DNA from: Bdellovibrio sp. GT3
Lineage (GTDB): Bacteria; Bdellovibrionota; Bdellovibrionia; Bdellovibrionales; Bdellovibrionaceae
Direction of reading: 5' to 3'
Assembly: GCF_037996765.1 (NCBI RefSeq)
Contig: NZ_JBBNAD010000005.1
Location: 1,396,001 to 1,460,000, forward strand
DNA length: 64,000 nucleotides
A program made the translations under genes and the position numbers. Numbering within the stretch: the stretch's first letter is position 1; each line of letters opens with the position of its first letter. Shown one piece after another: positions 40,922 to 50,091 of the stretch. The notes under the pieces were generated by a model. The model was not told the DNA's origin. It did no database searches and was given only the letters and a program-made list of their open reading frames with translations.

Positions 40922-43417
40922 ATGAATTCTGTGTCTTTATTTAAAACTTTGATATCCCGTTTCGGGGTTGAACTCTGTCTCCTGGTTTTGGTGGCGGTGG
41001 GTTCTTCGATGTTTCAGGAACATCATTCATTGCAAAAGGCGCTGCTGCCGGAAGGATCCGTGAATTCATTGCAGAATATGTCGGGAATTTTGCATGATGT
41101 GGATCGCGCCAAGAAAGATTACTTCAAAGATAGCACGCCTGAAAAGCTTGCGGTATTTAACTCCCAAGTAACCAAAATCAATAACGAGTTGTCGAACTTA
41201 TACAAGTCCGTAAACGGTCGCTATGATCTGCAAATGCAGGTCTATGAGCTGAATCAGAACCTGCACCGACAATTCGAAACAGCCACTTTGGAAATCAAGC
41301 AAAAGCACACAGCGCGAACTCCCTCCAATATCGAGGATTTCAATCAGCGAAAAATTCTGGAACTTTTGCAGGCGCACCGCAAAGCCCAGCAGGATTTTGT
41401 ACAAATCGGTGGATATAATTTTTTAAGAAGTGAACTGATGTTTGCGATTCTGGGATTGTTCGGCGTGGTGATTCTGCTAAGCCGTTACTGGCAGCATAAA
41501 GATCTGAAGGCGCAAAGGGACATCGCAGAAAATCTGCAACGTCGTTCGTTGCTTCTGGATACCATTCTGGGAAGCATGAGTGAAGGTATGATCGTGGTGA
41601 ATAATCAGGGTCACTTCACTCAGTACAATGCGGCTGCTCAACGCACCGTCGGTACAAAGGTCAAAGAGATCGGGACGGAAGCGGGCGCCGGTGCGCTGGG
41701 TTTTCACGACGAAAATGGCAAACCGTATTCATCCAAAGATCTGCCTTTGCATCGTGCGCTTTATGGCGTTGAGGTGGATGATCTTGAGATCTTTGTTCAG
41801 AATGAAACCCATCCCGAGGGAACTTATATCCTTTTAAGCAGTCGTGCGATCAAGGACATCGATGGGGGTATTGCCGGTGCGCTGGTGGTATTCCGTGATA
41901 TCAGTCGTCGTAAGCAAGTCGAGAAGGAGTGGGCCAAAGCCCGTGAGGCTGCGGTGGAAGCGTCCCTTAAAAAGTCAGACTTCCTGGCGGCCATGAGCCA
42001 TGAAATTCGCACACCGATGAATGGTGTGATTGGCATGAGTACTCTATTGGCAGAGACAGCCCTGGAGCAGGAACAAAAGGAATACGTCGGTACAATAAAG
42101 CGCTCGGCCGAATCACTATTGATGTTAATCAATGATATTCTGGATTATTCAAAAATCGAAGCCGGCAAAATCAGCCTGGATCCGCAACCCTTTGATTTGA
42201 ATTTCCTGGTTAGGGATGTGGTCGAGATGTTCCGCCCGGCCCTTGAGGAAAAGAATGTAGAGCTGGAGTTCAGCATCTCGCAAAGAAGTAATTTATATTT
42301 TAACGGAGACCAAGGGCGGATTCGGCAGATACTTGTAAACCTGATGGGGAACGCTGTTAAGTTCACCAGTGCAGGAACCGTGGGTCTTGAGGTTTCAATT
42401 CTTGATTCTGCGACGGGGCCTTCTCTTTTGAAGTTTCAGGTGCGGGATACCGGAATGGGTTTGCAAGAGGACGAGCGCACAGCATTGTTTCAGAAATATT
42501 TCCAGGCCACCGCGGGCAAGAAGTTTGGTGGTACGGGACTGGGTCTTTCCATTTGTAAACAGCTGGTGGATCTGATGAATGGACAGATGGGTGTTGAAAG
42601 TACATTTGGTATTGGCTCGACATTCTGGTTCAGCTTGCAGCTTCCGGTTTGCGCGGCAGAGGATGTTCCTAAGTTGTCGACCGAGACTCAATTCGATTCT
42701 TTGTTTAAAGGCAGAATTCTGGTGGCGGAAGATCAGGTTATCAATCAGCGTGTGGCGCAAAATTATCTGCACAAATTCGGATTGCAGGTGGATATCGCGC
42801 AGAATGGTCGTGTCGCGGTTGAGATGGCCCGCACTGGGAAATATGATCTTATCTTTATGGATTGTCAGATGCCGATTATGAATGGTTTTGATGCCACCAA
42901 GCGCATTCGCGAGGAAGAGCAGCTTAGAAACTCCATACGTCGTATTCCCATCGTGGCTTTAACCGCCGAAGGAACGATTGCGGATAAAGCACCTTACACA
43001 AATGCGGGCATGGACGACTATCTGTCCAAGCCTATTGAATTGCCAAGGATGATCGAGACATTGCAGCGTTATCTGAAGCCCGGTGATCCGCAGGTGATTG
43101 ATATGGCAGCTCTGCAGAAACTGCAGAAGTACGCATCCAAAGATGGCAGTCTGCTAAAGGCGCTGGTTGAGGAGTTTGAAACATCCACACCGGACCTAAT
43201 ATTGTCCATGCGAGGTCCTGACTTCAGTTCGGCCGCACATGCTTTGAAGTCATCAGCAGCAACTCTTGGAGCAAAAATCTTGGCAGATCTTTGTCAAAAA
43301 CTTGAAGACGAATCAAAACCGGAGCACATTAATAAATGGGTGATACAGATCGAGGCTGAATTTGCCAGAAGTCTGCAGGACCTGAAGAACTACATCAGCG
43401 AAAAAGGGGCAGCCTAA
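40922..43417 (+). CDS. Hybrid sensor histidine kinase (PAS-HisKA-HATPase-REC-HPt)
   Basis: An 831-residue inner-membrane kinase. Two membrane helices (about 13-30 and 168-185) flank a helical periplasmic sensor. Then come a PAS domain (about 205-340), HisKA with the phosphoacceptor His in SHEIRTPMNGVIGM (near 360), HATPase (NAVKFTSAG, DTGMGL, GGTGLGLSI), a receiver with Asp in FMDCQMPIMNG (near 647) and a C-terminal HPt domain with His in AAHALKSSAATLG (near 773). The full phosphorelay is in one chain. The next gene, 11 bases on, is a likely output partner. Confidence 0.93.
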   Translation: MNSVSLFKTLISRFGVELCLLVLVAVGSSMFQEHHSLQKALLPEGSVNSLQNMSGILHDVDRAKKDYFKDSTPEKLAVFNSQVTKINNELSNLYKSVNGRYDLQMQVYELNQNLHRQFETATLEIKQKHTARTPSNIEDFNQRKILELLQAHRKAQQDFVQIGGYNFLRSELMFAILGLFGVVILLSRYWQHKDLKAQRDIAENLQRRSLLLDTILGSMSEGMIVVNNQGHFTQYNAAAQRTVGTKVKEIGTEAGAGALGFHDENGKPYSSKDLPLHRALYGVEVDDLEIFVQNETHPEGTYILLSSRAIKDIDGGIAGALVVFRDISRRKQVEKEWAKAREAAVEASLKKSDFLAAMSHEIRTPMNGVIGMSTLLAETALEQEQKEYVGTIKRSAESLLMLINDILDYSKIEAGKISLDPQPFDLNFLVRDVVEMFRPALEEKNVELEFSISQRSNLYFNGDQGRIRQILVNLMGNAVKFTSAGTVGLEVSILDSATGPSLLKFQVRDTGMGLQEDERTALFQKYFQATAGKKFGGTGLGLSICKQLVDLMNGQMGVESTFGIGSTFWFSLQLPVCAAEDVPKLSTETQFDSLFKGRILVAEDQVINQRVAQNYLHKFGLQVDIAQNGRVAVEMARTGKYDLIFMDCQMPIMNGFDATKRIREEEQLRNSIRRIPIVALTAEGTIADKAPYTNAGMDDYLSKPIELPRMIETLQRYLKPGDPQVIDMAALQKLQKYASKDGSLLKALVEEFETSTPDLILSMRGPDFSSAAHALKSSAATLGAKILADLCQKLEDESKPEHINKWVIQIEAEFARSLQDLKNYISEKGAA

Positions 43418-43428
43418 GGAAGGTAACT

Positions 43429-44121
43429 ATGGCCAATATACTTATCGTAGATGATCAAAAAAGTATCCTTATGACTCTCGAAGCGCTGTTGACCTCGGAT
43501 GGTCACGCGGTTGTTCAGGCGACGAATGCGATCGATGCAGTTCATCACCTGACTCAGGAGAAGTTTGATTTGGTTATTACCGATGCGATCATGCCAGGTG
43601 GCAGTGATGGTTATGCCCTGACTCGCACAATTCGCAAGCAACCTCACCTGGGCAAGTTGCCAGTGATTTTGCTGACAGGCAAACGCGAGAAAAGCGACGT
43701 CGAAAAAGGCCTCGAGGCCGGCGTGAATGACTATATTATCAAACCTATTGATCCGGATATGCTGCTGGCCAAAGTTCGTACGATCGTGGCGAGCAGCTCT
43801 CAGTCGGCGACGGCGTTTAGTGAAGTCGCTGTGGCCATTAAGGCGGAGTGGGAAATCAAGAATGAGATCGTGGCGGTTTCCGAGATGGGCTTTACCATGC
43901 ACTCCTCAGTGCCAATGCCATTGGGAAAAATTCTGCGTATTAAAAGTTCAATCTTCAATGAGATCGGTATTGAACCCGTGGCAATTCGGATTGATTCCTG
44001 CGAAGATCTGAACCCGATTGAAAATGCATGGAAGATCCATGGACACTTTGTTGGCATCGCCGAGAAAGAACTGACGCCATTGCGTCTGTTCATTCGTTCA
44101 AAGCAAAGTAAAGCCAGTTAA
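43429..44121 (+). CDS. Response regulator with a degenerate PilZ-like domain
   Basis: A 230-residue protein behind GGAAGG. Residues 1-120 are a receiver (LIVDDQKS, phosphoacceptor in VITDAIMPGG, LTGKREK, KPID). Residues about 130-225 look like a PilZ barrel (AVSEMGFTMHSSVPMPLGKILRI), but the R-x3-R motif is absent and the D-x-S-x-x-G motif reads V-S-E-M-G, so c-di-GMP binding is unlikely. Eleven bases after the hybrid kinase; the pair probably forms one phosphorelay with a protein-interaction output. Confidence 0.86.
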   Translation: MANILIVDDQKSILMTLEALLTSDGHAVVQATNAIDAVHHLTQEKFDLVITDAIMPGGSDGYALTRTIRKQPHLGKLPVILLTGKREKSDVEKGLEAGVNDYIIKPIDPDMLLAKVRTIVASSSQSATAFSEVAVAIKAEWEIKNEIVAVSEMGFTMHSSVPMPLGKILRIKSSIFNEIGIEPVAIRIDSCEDLNPIENAWKIHGHFVGIAEKELTPLRLFIRSKQSKAS

Positions 44122-44149
44122 AGAACGGAAGTCTGAGACAGAAATAGTG

Positions 44150-44185
44150 CGGGGCTTTCGAACTCATAAGTCATCGAAAGCCCCG
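44150..44185. repeat. Perfect 12-bp inverted repeat
   Basis: CGGGGCTTTCGA (44150-44161) and TCGAAAGCCCCG (44174-44185) with a 12-base loop, between convergent genes. It lacks a T run on either strand, so it may be a Rho-type pause, a weak terminator or a 3'-end stabiliser. Confidence 0.7.
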
Positions 44186-44234
44186 TCGCCCAAACGTTCA
44201 ATTTTAAATTCAAATCTATAGCCACCAGGCTCGA

Positions 44235-44990
44235 TTACGAACCAGTGGCACCTTTGTCAAAAACACTGTAGATCAGTGATCCGCCTTTAAGAGCGTCAAT
44301 AACCTGAGTGCGAACTTTCATGGAAAGAGCCGGACAGCCCCATGACCGACCTTGAACCACGCTGGCCTCGGACACATAGTTGGCACCATGAATAACAATC
44401 GCACGGGCGCGGGCATTGGAGTTTGTCGTAGATAAACCATCCAGACGCAAAGAGTATCCGTGACCGCCATAGTAAGTTTCAGCTGTGCGGAAGAAACCAA
44501 GTGAAGTCTTGTTGGAGCCTGAAGCATTGCTGAACGAGTCTGCGATTCCGTCGTGATTCGGGTCCGAGTTTTTACCGTGTGCTACGTGCAACGGCCAAAC
44601 TCCACCTGAGTTCAGATCAACAATATAGAAACGCGCTTGTCTAGAGCTTTGAGCGTAATTGATGATAGTGATGTAGTTCTGGTTCGGGAAAGAAGATCTA
44701 TTTTGTTCAAAGTAGATCAAAGCTTGAATCAAAGGCTGAGTCGGAACGATGTTTGTGGGATCCACATGATCGTACTTCTTCAGAATGGATTCCTGGTCAT
44801 AGGCGGAGAGAGTGGTGGCAGGCGTCGCCATGGCGCGAACTGCAGGGGTTGCAACTGTTTGCTCCTCTGCGGGATCGTCGGGAAGTGTTTGGGCATTGGC
44901 ATTAGCACAAAGGCCCAGTGTAATAAAAGTAGCGGCAATCAACAGCGTGGCTCTGGAACGTACAGAAGAATTCATTTGCTTAACTAGCAT
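44235..44990 (-). CDS. Murein L,D-transpeptidase-like catalytic protein (YkuD_2 type)
   Basis: A 251-residue exported protein. I start at 44990, which has AGGAGGAAAT upstream, giving a leader with a signal peptide ending in ANANA. After a linker rich in Ala/Thr/Pro the catalytic domain has VIHGANYVSEASVVQGRSWGCPALSM, the H...S-x-G-C arrangement with the Cys nucleophile near residue 219. This matches the murein L,D-transpeptidase catalytic family (PF13645 type). It likely cross-links or edits peptidoglycan in the periplasm. Confidence 0.87.
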   Translation of the reverse strand: MLVKQMNSSVRSRATLLIAATFITLGLCANANAQTLPDDPAEEQTVATPAVRAMATPATTLSAYDQESILKKYDHVDPTNIVPTQPLIQALIYFEQNRSSFPNQNYITIINYAQSSRQARFYIVDLNSGGVWPLHVAHGKNSDPNHDGIADSFSNASGSNKTSLGFFRTAETYYGGHGYSLRLDGLSTTNSNARARAIVIHGANYVSEASVVQGRSWGCPALSMKVRTQVIDALKGGSLIYSVFDKGATGS

Positions 44991-45183
44991 CGAGATTTCC
45001 TCCTGTGCGGATTTGCACATTCATGTGCGCTAACAAAGACTATCGAAGAAAATTACGATGCGGAAAATTAGATTACCAAAGGTGAAAAATTCAGACCAAG
45101 ATCCTCGAAAAACCTGAACGAAGGGCATGTGTTTTTATGACCTGAGTCTGTGTAAATAGAAGGCTTTCTCGTAAGATGAAGTT

Positions 45184-46023
45184 ATGAAAAAAACTCTGAC
45201 TGGTATGATGTTTCTGTTTCTTACGGCGTGTTCCTCGTCCTCAAATCCCGTCCTGGATGCGGTTATAGGTGGGATGTCGGTTACTCAGGTTGAAGGATAT
45301 TTTGATCTTGATCAGAAGCAGGAGAAAGAGTTCGAAAAGGAGATCAATAAGGACTTACAGCGGATACAACAGCAGCAATTGCAGGAGTTTGCTCAGGCGA
45401 TCCGGAAATTTGATGTACGTGTGCCAGTGGAAAAAACAGATTCAGAAATTCTAAGCGAAGTATTCGACAAACTTGAAGTTGAATACAAGAAGGCCTCCGG
45501 TGCATTTCAGAATTCCGCGGTTCACTTGGTGGGAATGCTGCGCGATGAGCAGTTCGTTCATTTTGAGCAGCAGGTGCGAACAGAAATTCAAAAGGCCCGG
45601 GCCGAAGGGGTCAATCCAAAAAACGATGAGCTATTGGCTCGCTATAAAAAGCAAATCAAGTATTGGGTGGGGCCCACAACAGTTCACCAAAATCATTTGC
45701 TGCAGCAATTCGTCATCAAGGAGCCATTTCCCTGGAAAGAGCGTATGGATAATCGCGAAAAAATGCTCAATCAGTTTTTGTCCAACCGACGGGATCCCAA
45801 AAAAATGCGCCAGTTCATAGAGCAATTTATGACTGATTATGACTCCCTTCGCACTACGGAGTATGCCGAGGCCATGAATGGCTATGAAGACAGGTTTAAA
45901 GTTTTTTTGAATAAGTTTTGGACGACCTTGGACTATGGTCAGAAGCAACAGCTGCGTGTCAGTCTTAATAAGCAGGCCCAGGAAGTGGAACGTTACGTAA
46001 TGAACTCCCACGGAGTGAAATAG
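45184..46023 (+). CDS. DUF6279-like lipoprotein
   Basis: A 279-residue lipoprotein (MKKTLTGMMFLFLTACSSSS). The mature protein is almost entirely helical and charged, with YFDLDQKQEKEFEKEI near the anchor and repeated Gln/Glu/Lys stretches. The YFDLD-x-x-Q start and helical body resemble the DUF6279 lipoproteins; this is from memory of the pattern. Function unknown. It is followed at 68 bases by another lipoprotein gene. Confidence 0.75.
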   Translation: MKKTLTGMMFLFLTACSSSSNPVLDAVIGGMSVTQVEGYFDLDQKQEKEFEKEINKDLQRIQQQQLQEFAQAIRKFDVRVPVEKTDSEILSEVFDKLEVEYKKASGAFQNSAVHLVGMLRDEQFVHFEQQVRTEIQKARAEGVNPKNDELLARYKKQIKYWVGPTTVHQNHLLQQFVIKEPFPWKERMDNREKMLNQFLSNRRDPKKMRQFIEQFMTDYDSLRTTEYAEAMNGYEDRFKVFLNKFWTTLDYGQKQQLRVSLNKQAQEVERYVMNSHGVK

Positions 46024-46091
46024 ACTGGCCTCGTGGTTTACCGGGTTGCAAGGCCTCCCAGTGATTCCTTATAATAGGACACGGAGGATTC

Positions 46092-46640
46092 ATGAATTTT
46101 TTAATATTAGCAGCCTTGCTGGCGACGCTTACCGCTTGTACAACACAACAGCCAGCTCCACCACCATCCACGACTCCTCCGATGTCGACGCAAGTCGGGG
46201 AGGAAAGTTCCTCGATAGACGCCGTCGCAATTCAAAGAGCTCTGCACCTGGAAAGAAATGTTGAGCAGCTGGGTATCCAGGAGAAAAGTTTCAACACCTG
46301 TGAGATGGGTTATGGATATTCGCGAAATAAAAACTGCAAAACTGCTTACATGACCGTTCTGAATGTGCGACTGTTATGCCGTGATTCTGAAGGAACAATT
46401 TCCACGGTGTTGACCGAAGCCGATGTCACTCCAATTGCTGCGCAAACCATTCGTTGGAGCTTAAAAAACGTGAGTGGGGAGTTCGTCACAGATGGCCTGG
46501 GCTATGGCCAAATCGTCGCTCTTTCCTATCGCCCTCAAAAACGGGAGCGAGTGCGCCTTGCCTTGGGAAATGAGTTTTTGTACATGCGGGCCCATGAAAT
46601 AACGAAGGTTATTACACCCCGGCCATGGTGTTCCATGTGA
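46092..46640 (+). CDS. Lipoprotein of unknown function
   Basis: A 182-residue lipoprotein with CGGAGG upstream. Signal MNFLILAALLATLTACTTQQ; the anchor is followed by a proline-rich linker (PAPPPSTTPP). The globular part has three or four cysteines and a beta-prone C-terminal half (YGQIVALSYRPQKRERVRLALG). No family recognised. Confidence 0.76.
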   Translation: MNFLILAALLATLTACTTQQPAPPPSTTPPMSTQVGEESSSIDAVAIQRALHLERNVEQLGIQEKSFNTCEMGYGYSRNKNCKTAYMTVLNVRLLCRDSEGTISTVLTEADVTPIAAQTIRWSLKNVSGEFVTDGLGYGQIVALSYRPQKRERVRLALGNEFLYMRAHEITKVITPRPWCSM

Positions 46641-46817
46641 TGCAGTGTGTCGTTTTGCAAAAAATAGAGAATTTTAGATGATTTTTCGGTTTAGTGCTTC
46701 GGTTTTTGCGAAATATGGTTTAGCTATATTGAGAATAACAAGTCTCTCTTTGAGTTCGAGGCAATCAAGCCATCTCCTCACAGTGGGCTCCCAAATGCCA
46801 TTTTAGGAGGTATTAAA

Positions 46818-47162
46818 ATGGGTAAAAAAATCTACGTAGGAAATCTTTCTTACCAACTAGACGAACAATCTCTTGCAGACGCTTTTGCTGAATTCGGTAA
46901 CGTTGAATCTGCACGTATCGTAACTGATCGTGAAACAGGTCGCAGCAAAGGTTTCGCATTCGTAGAAATGTCTACTGATGATGAAGCTGCTACAGCAATC
47001 GCTAAATTGAACGGTGCTGAGCTTGCTGGTCGCGCATTGAACGTTTCTGAAGCAAAACCAATGGCTCCTCGTGAGAACCGTGGTGGTGGCTTCGGTGGCG
47101 GCCGTGGCGGCGGCGGCGGTGGTCGTGGTGGTTTCGGCGGTGGTAACCGCGGTCCTCGCTAG
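46818..47162 (+). CDS. RRM-domain RNA-binding protein with Gly/Arg tail
   Basis: A 114-residue protein. Residues 3-80 are one RNA-recognition motif with RNP2 IYVGNL and RNP1 KGFAFVEM intact. The C-terminal 30 residues are a Gly/Arg-rich (RGG-like) tail. This is the layout of the small cold-induced RNA-binding proteins of cyanobacteria and other bacteria. A long leader (about 170 bases without a gene) and a strong AGGAGG site suggest post-transcriptional control and high expression. A terminator follows. Confidence 0.93.
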   Translation: MGKKIYVGNLSYQLDEQSLADAFAEFGNVESARIVTDRETGRSKGFAFVEMSTDDEAATAIAKLNGAELAGRALNVSEAKPMAPRENRGGGFGGGRGGGGGGRGGFGGGNRGPR

Positions 47163-47189
47163 TTAGACCCTGACTTAATTAAAGTCTTC

Positions 47190-47221
47190 AAACCCTTGGT
47201 CGCAAGACCAAGGGTTTTTTT
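47190..47221 (+). terminator. Rho-independent terminator of the RRM gene
   Basis: AAACCCTTGGTC and GACCAAGGGTTT form a 12-bp stem with a four-base loop, followed by a T run. Confidence 0.93.
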
Positions 47222-47312
47222 ATGCCCAAAATCAGCGCCCTCCTTCTTGAGTTCATCAGGATATAGGCACACCCTGAAGTGGACGGGCCACCGCCCGCTA
47301 AGCGAGGTGTTT

Positions 47313-47546
47313 ATGATGGATATCGAGCCGGAGATCCGCAAGGAACAAAGACGTATCCGTGAACAGCGGTTCTCGAAAGACGAGCCTCATGACGAAGTCG
47401 AGGGCATGACCGAACGGCCTCATAAGACCCATGAATTGGAATCCAGTCCACTGAAAGTGTTTTCAAGTTTCGTCATGATCTGTGTCTTGGCGGGAACTGT
47501 AGTGGGCGGAATTGCTCTGTACGTTTGGTTTAACTATGCGAACTGA
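47313..47546 (+). CDS. Small single-span membrane protein
   Basis: A 77-residue protein starting at an ATG pair (47313 and 47316) with GAGGTG upstream. The first 48 residues are highly charged (RKEQRRIREQRF), followed by one hydrophobic helix (VFSSFVMICVLAGTVVGGIALYVWF) and a two-residue tail: a C-terminal-anchor layout. It precedes cydAB by 115 bases on the same strand and could be functionally linked to the oxidase; that is inference. Confidence 0.65.
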   Translation: MMDIEPEIRKEQRRIREQRFSKDEPHDEVEGMTERPHKTHELESSPLKVFSSFVMICVLAGTVVGGIALYVWFNYAN

Positions 47547-47661
47547 AACGTGTCATTTGCAGCAACATAGAGTTGCACTTTCAAGAATCATATTCTCTTT
47601 GATGTGATCGGGGTCCATATTGCGCTTAAATCAGATGTGTTGTCTGGTTTAAGGAGCTGAT

Positions 47662-48972
47662 ATGGACGATCTGGTAGCCGCGCGTTCGACGATGGCTTTT
47701 TCGTTGGGATTTCATATTATTTTCGCAGCCATTGGCATGGTCATGCCGTTCTTTATGGCCGTCGCACACTTTCTTTATTTGAAAAAAAATCGCCAGGATG
47801 ATCTTGAGCTCACAAAGTTGTGGATGAAAGGTGTCGCCATTCTTTTTGCCGTCGGCGCGGTCTCGGGAACTGTTTTGTCCTTTGAGTTGGGGTTATTGTG
47901 GCCGGGCTTCATGAAGCACGCCGGTCCTATTATTGGAATGCCGTTTTCCTGGGAAGGGAGTGCTTTCTTTTTAGAAGCCGTTGCCATTGGACTTTATCTT
48001 TATGGTTGGAAACGAATGAACCGCTGGGTTCATTGGTGTGCAGGTCTTGTGGTGGGTATTTCCGGATTTGCCTCAGGGGTTTTTGTGGTCGCAGCCAATG
48101 CCTGGATGAATTCCCCGGCGGGCTTTGAATGGGTCAATGGCGAGGCCATTAATATAGATCCGGTTGCGGCGATGTTCAATCGGGCCTGGCTTCATCAAAC
48201 GATGCACATGCAGGTGGCAGCAATACAGGCGGTGGGTTTTGCGGTGGCAGGCTTGCATGCGTTGTTGTTATTAAAAAGACCGGGTTCAGTATTGCATATA
48301 AGAGCTCTTAAGATTGCGATGGTCTTTGCGGTGGTGTCTTCGTTGATCCAACCCTTGGTGGGCCACTATGCCGCTCAAAAAGTGGCAGAGTATCAACCTG
48401 CAAAACTTGCTGCCATGGAGGCGCACTTTCATACCGAGCCGCGGGCTTCTTTGATCATTGGTGGCATTCCTGACGTTGAAACAGGTGAAGTTCATGGCGC
48501 GATTAAGATTCCCGGCATGCTAAGCTTTCTGGCTTTCAATGATATGAATGCCACGGTTAAAGGCTTGAATGATTTTCCCCGCGATGAGTGGCCGCCAGTG
48601 CTGATCACCCACATTGCCTTTCAGGTGATGGTGGGACTGGGGACGTTGATGATTTTAGTGGGTTTGCTTTATGTCTATCTTGTGCGCAAGAACCAGCTGC
48701 CGACATGGTTTTTGAAAACTCTCTTTGTGATGACACCGGTTGGGTTTATTGCAATTGAAGCCGGCTGGATTGTCACCGAGGTGGGGCGACAACCGTGGAT
48801 TGTCTATGGAATTATGAAAACCAAAGACGCTGTCACGCCGATGCCGGGTATTCAATTTCACTTCTATCTTTTTCTGGTTTTGTATTTCTTCCTGGCATTC
48901 GTCACGGCTTGGCTGTTCCGTCGTCAGCTTCAAGTTGCGGAAAGAAACATGATTAAAGGAGTGCAGCGATGA
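47662..48972 (+). CDS. cydA: Cytochrome bd ubiquinol oxidase subunit I
   Basis: A 436-residue membrane protein with about nine helices. It holds the haems of cytochrome bd: His near 19 in LGFHIIFAAIGM, the haem-b ligand regions in LHQTMHMQVAAIQ, and GRQPWIVYG. The Q-loop is short, as in cyanide-insensitive CIO-type oxidases. It oxidises quinol with oxygen, at high affinity and without proton pumping. AAGGAG precedes the start; the end overlaps cydB by four bases. Confidence 0.94.
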   Translation: MDDLVAARSTMAFSLGFHIIFAAIGMVMPFFMAVAHFLYLKKNRQDDLELTKLWMKGVAILFAVGAVSGTVLSFELGLLWPGFMKHAGPIIGMPFSWEGSAFFLEAVAIGLYLYGWKRMNRWVHWCAGLVVGISGFASGVFVVAANAWMNSPAGFEWVNGEAINIDPVAAMFNRAWLHQTMHMQVAAIQAVGFAVAGLHALLLLKRPGSVLHIRALKIAMVFAVVSSLIQPLVGHYAAQKVAEYQPAKLAAMEAHFHTEPRASLIIGGIPDVETGEVHGAIKIPGMLSFLAFNDMNATVKGLNDFPRDEWPPVLITHIAFQVMVGLGTLMILVGLLYVYLVRKNQLPTWFLKTLFVMTPVGFIAIEAGWIVTEVGRQPWIVYGIMKTKDAVTPMPGIQFHFYLFLVLYFFLAFVTAWLFRRQLQVAERNMIKGVQR

Positions 48973-50012
48973 TTGAGATCATTCTTTTTTTTATCGCGGC
49001 ATCTTTGCTGCTATATGTGGTCTTGGGTGGGGCGGACTACGGTGCGGGAATTCTTGAGCTGGCAACACCAAGTCACCTTCAGGGGCGTCAACGTCAGTTG
49101 ATCAATGAAGCCATGGGGCCGGTCTGGGAAGCCAATCACATGTGGTTGATTATTATCGTCGTGATATTATTCGTCGGATTCCCCGGGTTATTCACGCTGG
49201 TGATGATTCATTTGCATATTCCGGTTGTGGCTTTGCTGGTGGGGATTGTGGCTCGCGGCACTGCCTTCACTTTCCGCCATTATGACGCCATTCATGATTC
49301 GAAGTCTCAGAATGCCTATTCCTGGATTTTCAGTCTTTCCAGTTTGTGGACGACGTTCTGGCTGGGAATCATCGCCGGCAGCCTGTGGCAGGGTGGCATT
49401 GATCCGACAGCCACGGGCTTCATGGAGGCGTATGTGCATCCTTGGATTGGTTGGGTTCCGGTTGCGATGGGTGTTTTCATGGTCTGTATTTTTTCATTTC
49501 TGGCGGCGATCTTTTTGGTTGGCGAAACCCAGGATGTGGAACTAAAAGCTTACTATCGACGCCGCGGATTTATTTTCAATATGGCTGTCGTCTTAAGTGG
49601 AGGCCTTGTTTTTGTCGCGGCCTATCTGGAGCAAAGCACATTGCTTTTGCGCTTTTTAAGAAATCCGTTCTCAATTGCCTGCGTGGTTGTGGCGACAATG
49701 TTTTTCATAATCCTCTGGAATCTTTTACGCTTTAATCGGTCGTTGTGGGTGCGCCTGGCTGCTGGTGCCCAGGTGTCTTTGATTCTGTTTGGTTGGTATT
49801 TTGCCAGTGCTCCAACGGCGGTACTGACTTCTCAAGGGGATGTTTCGTTTTTCGACTCGGCGGCACCAGAGCCCGCATTGAGACAGCTGACTTATGCACT
49901 TTGCGTGGGCAGTCTTTTGATCTTTCCCAGCCTCTTTTACCTTTTGAAAGTGTTTAAACTTTCAGGCAAGAGTTTGCAGCATGACGCCGCAAAGAATGAT
50001 GGCATAAAGTAG
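48969..50012 (+). CDS. cydB: Cytochrome bd ubiquinol oxidase subunit II
   Basis: A 347-residue membrane protein with eight or nine helices, shifted four bases over the end of cydA (ATGA). The N-terminus (LLYVVLGGADYGAGILEL) and EANHMWLIIIVVILFVGFP are typical of CydB. It forms the heterodimer with CydA. I found no CydX-type small subunit or cydCD genes in the window. Confidence 0.94.
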   Translation: MIEIILFFIAASLLLYVVLGGADYGAGILELATPSHLQGRQRQLINEAMGPVWEANHMWLIIIVVILFVGFPGLFTLVMIHLHIPVVALLVGIVARGTAFTFRHYDAIHDSKSQNAYSWIFSLSSLWTTFWLGIIAGSLWQGGIDPTATGFMEAYVHPWIGWVPVAMGVFMVCIFSFLAAIFLVGETQDVELKAYYRRRGFIFNMAVVLSGGLVFVAAYLEQSTLLLRFLRNPFSIACVVVATMFFIILWNLLRFNRSLWVRLAAGAQVSLILFGWYFASAPTAVLTSQGDVSFFDSAAPEPALRQLTYALCVGSLLIFPSLFYLLKVFKLSGKSLQHDAAKNDGIK

Positions 50013-50091
50013 AACGACGGTCTTCATTACATGCCTCCCTTTTTCTAGCCCCAGAGTACGCCGTTGGTTTTTGAAGACAAATAGAGTTATG

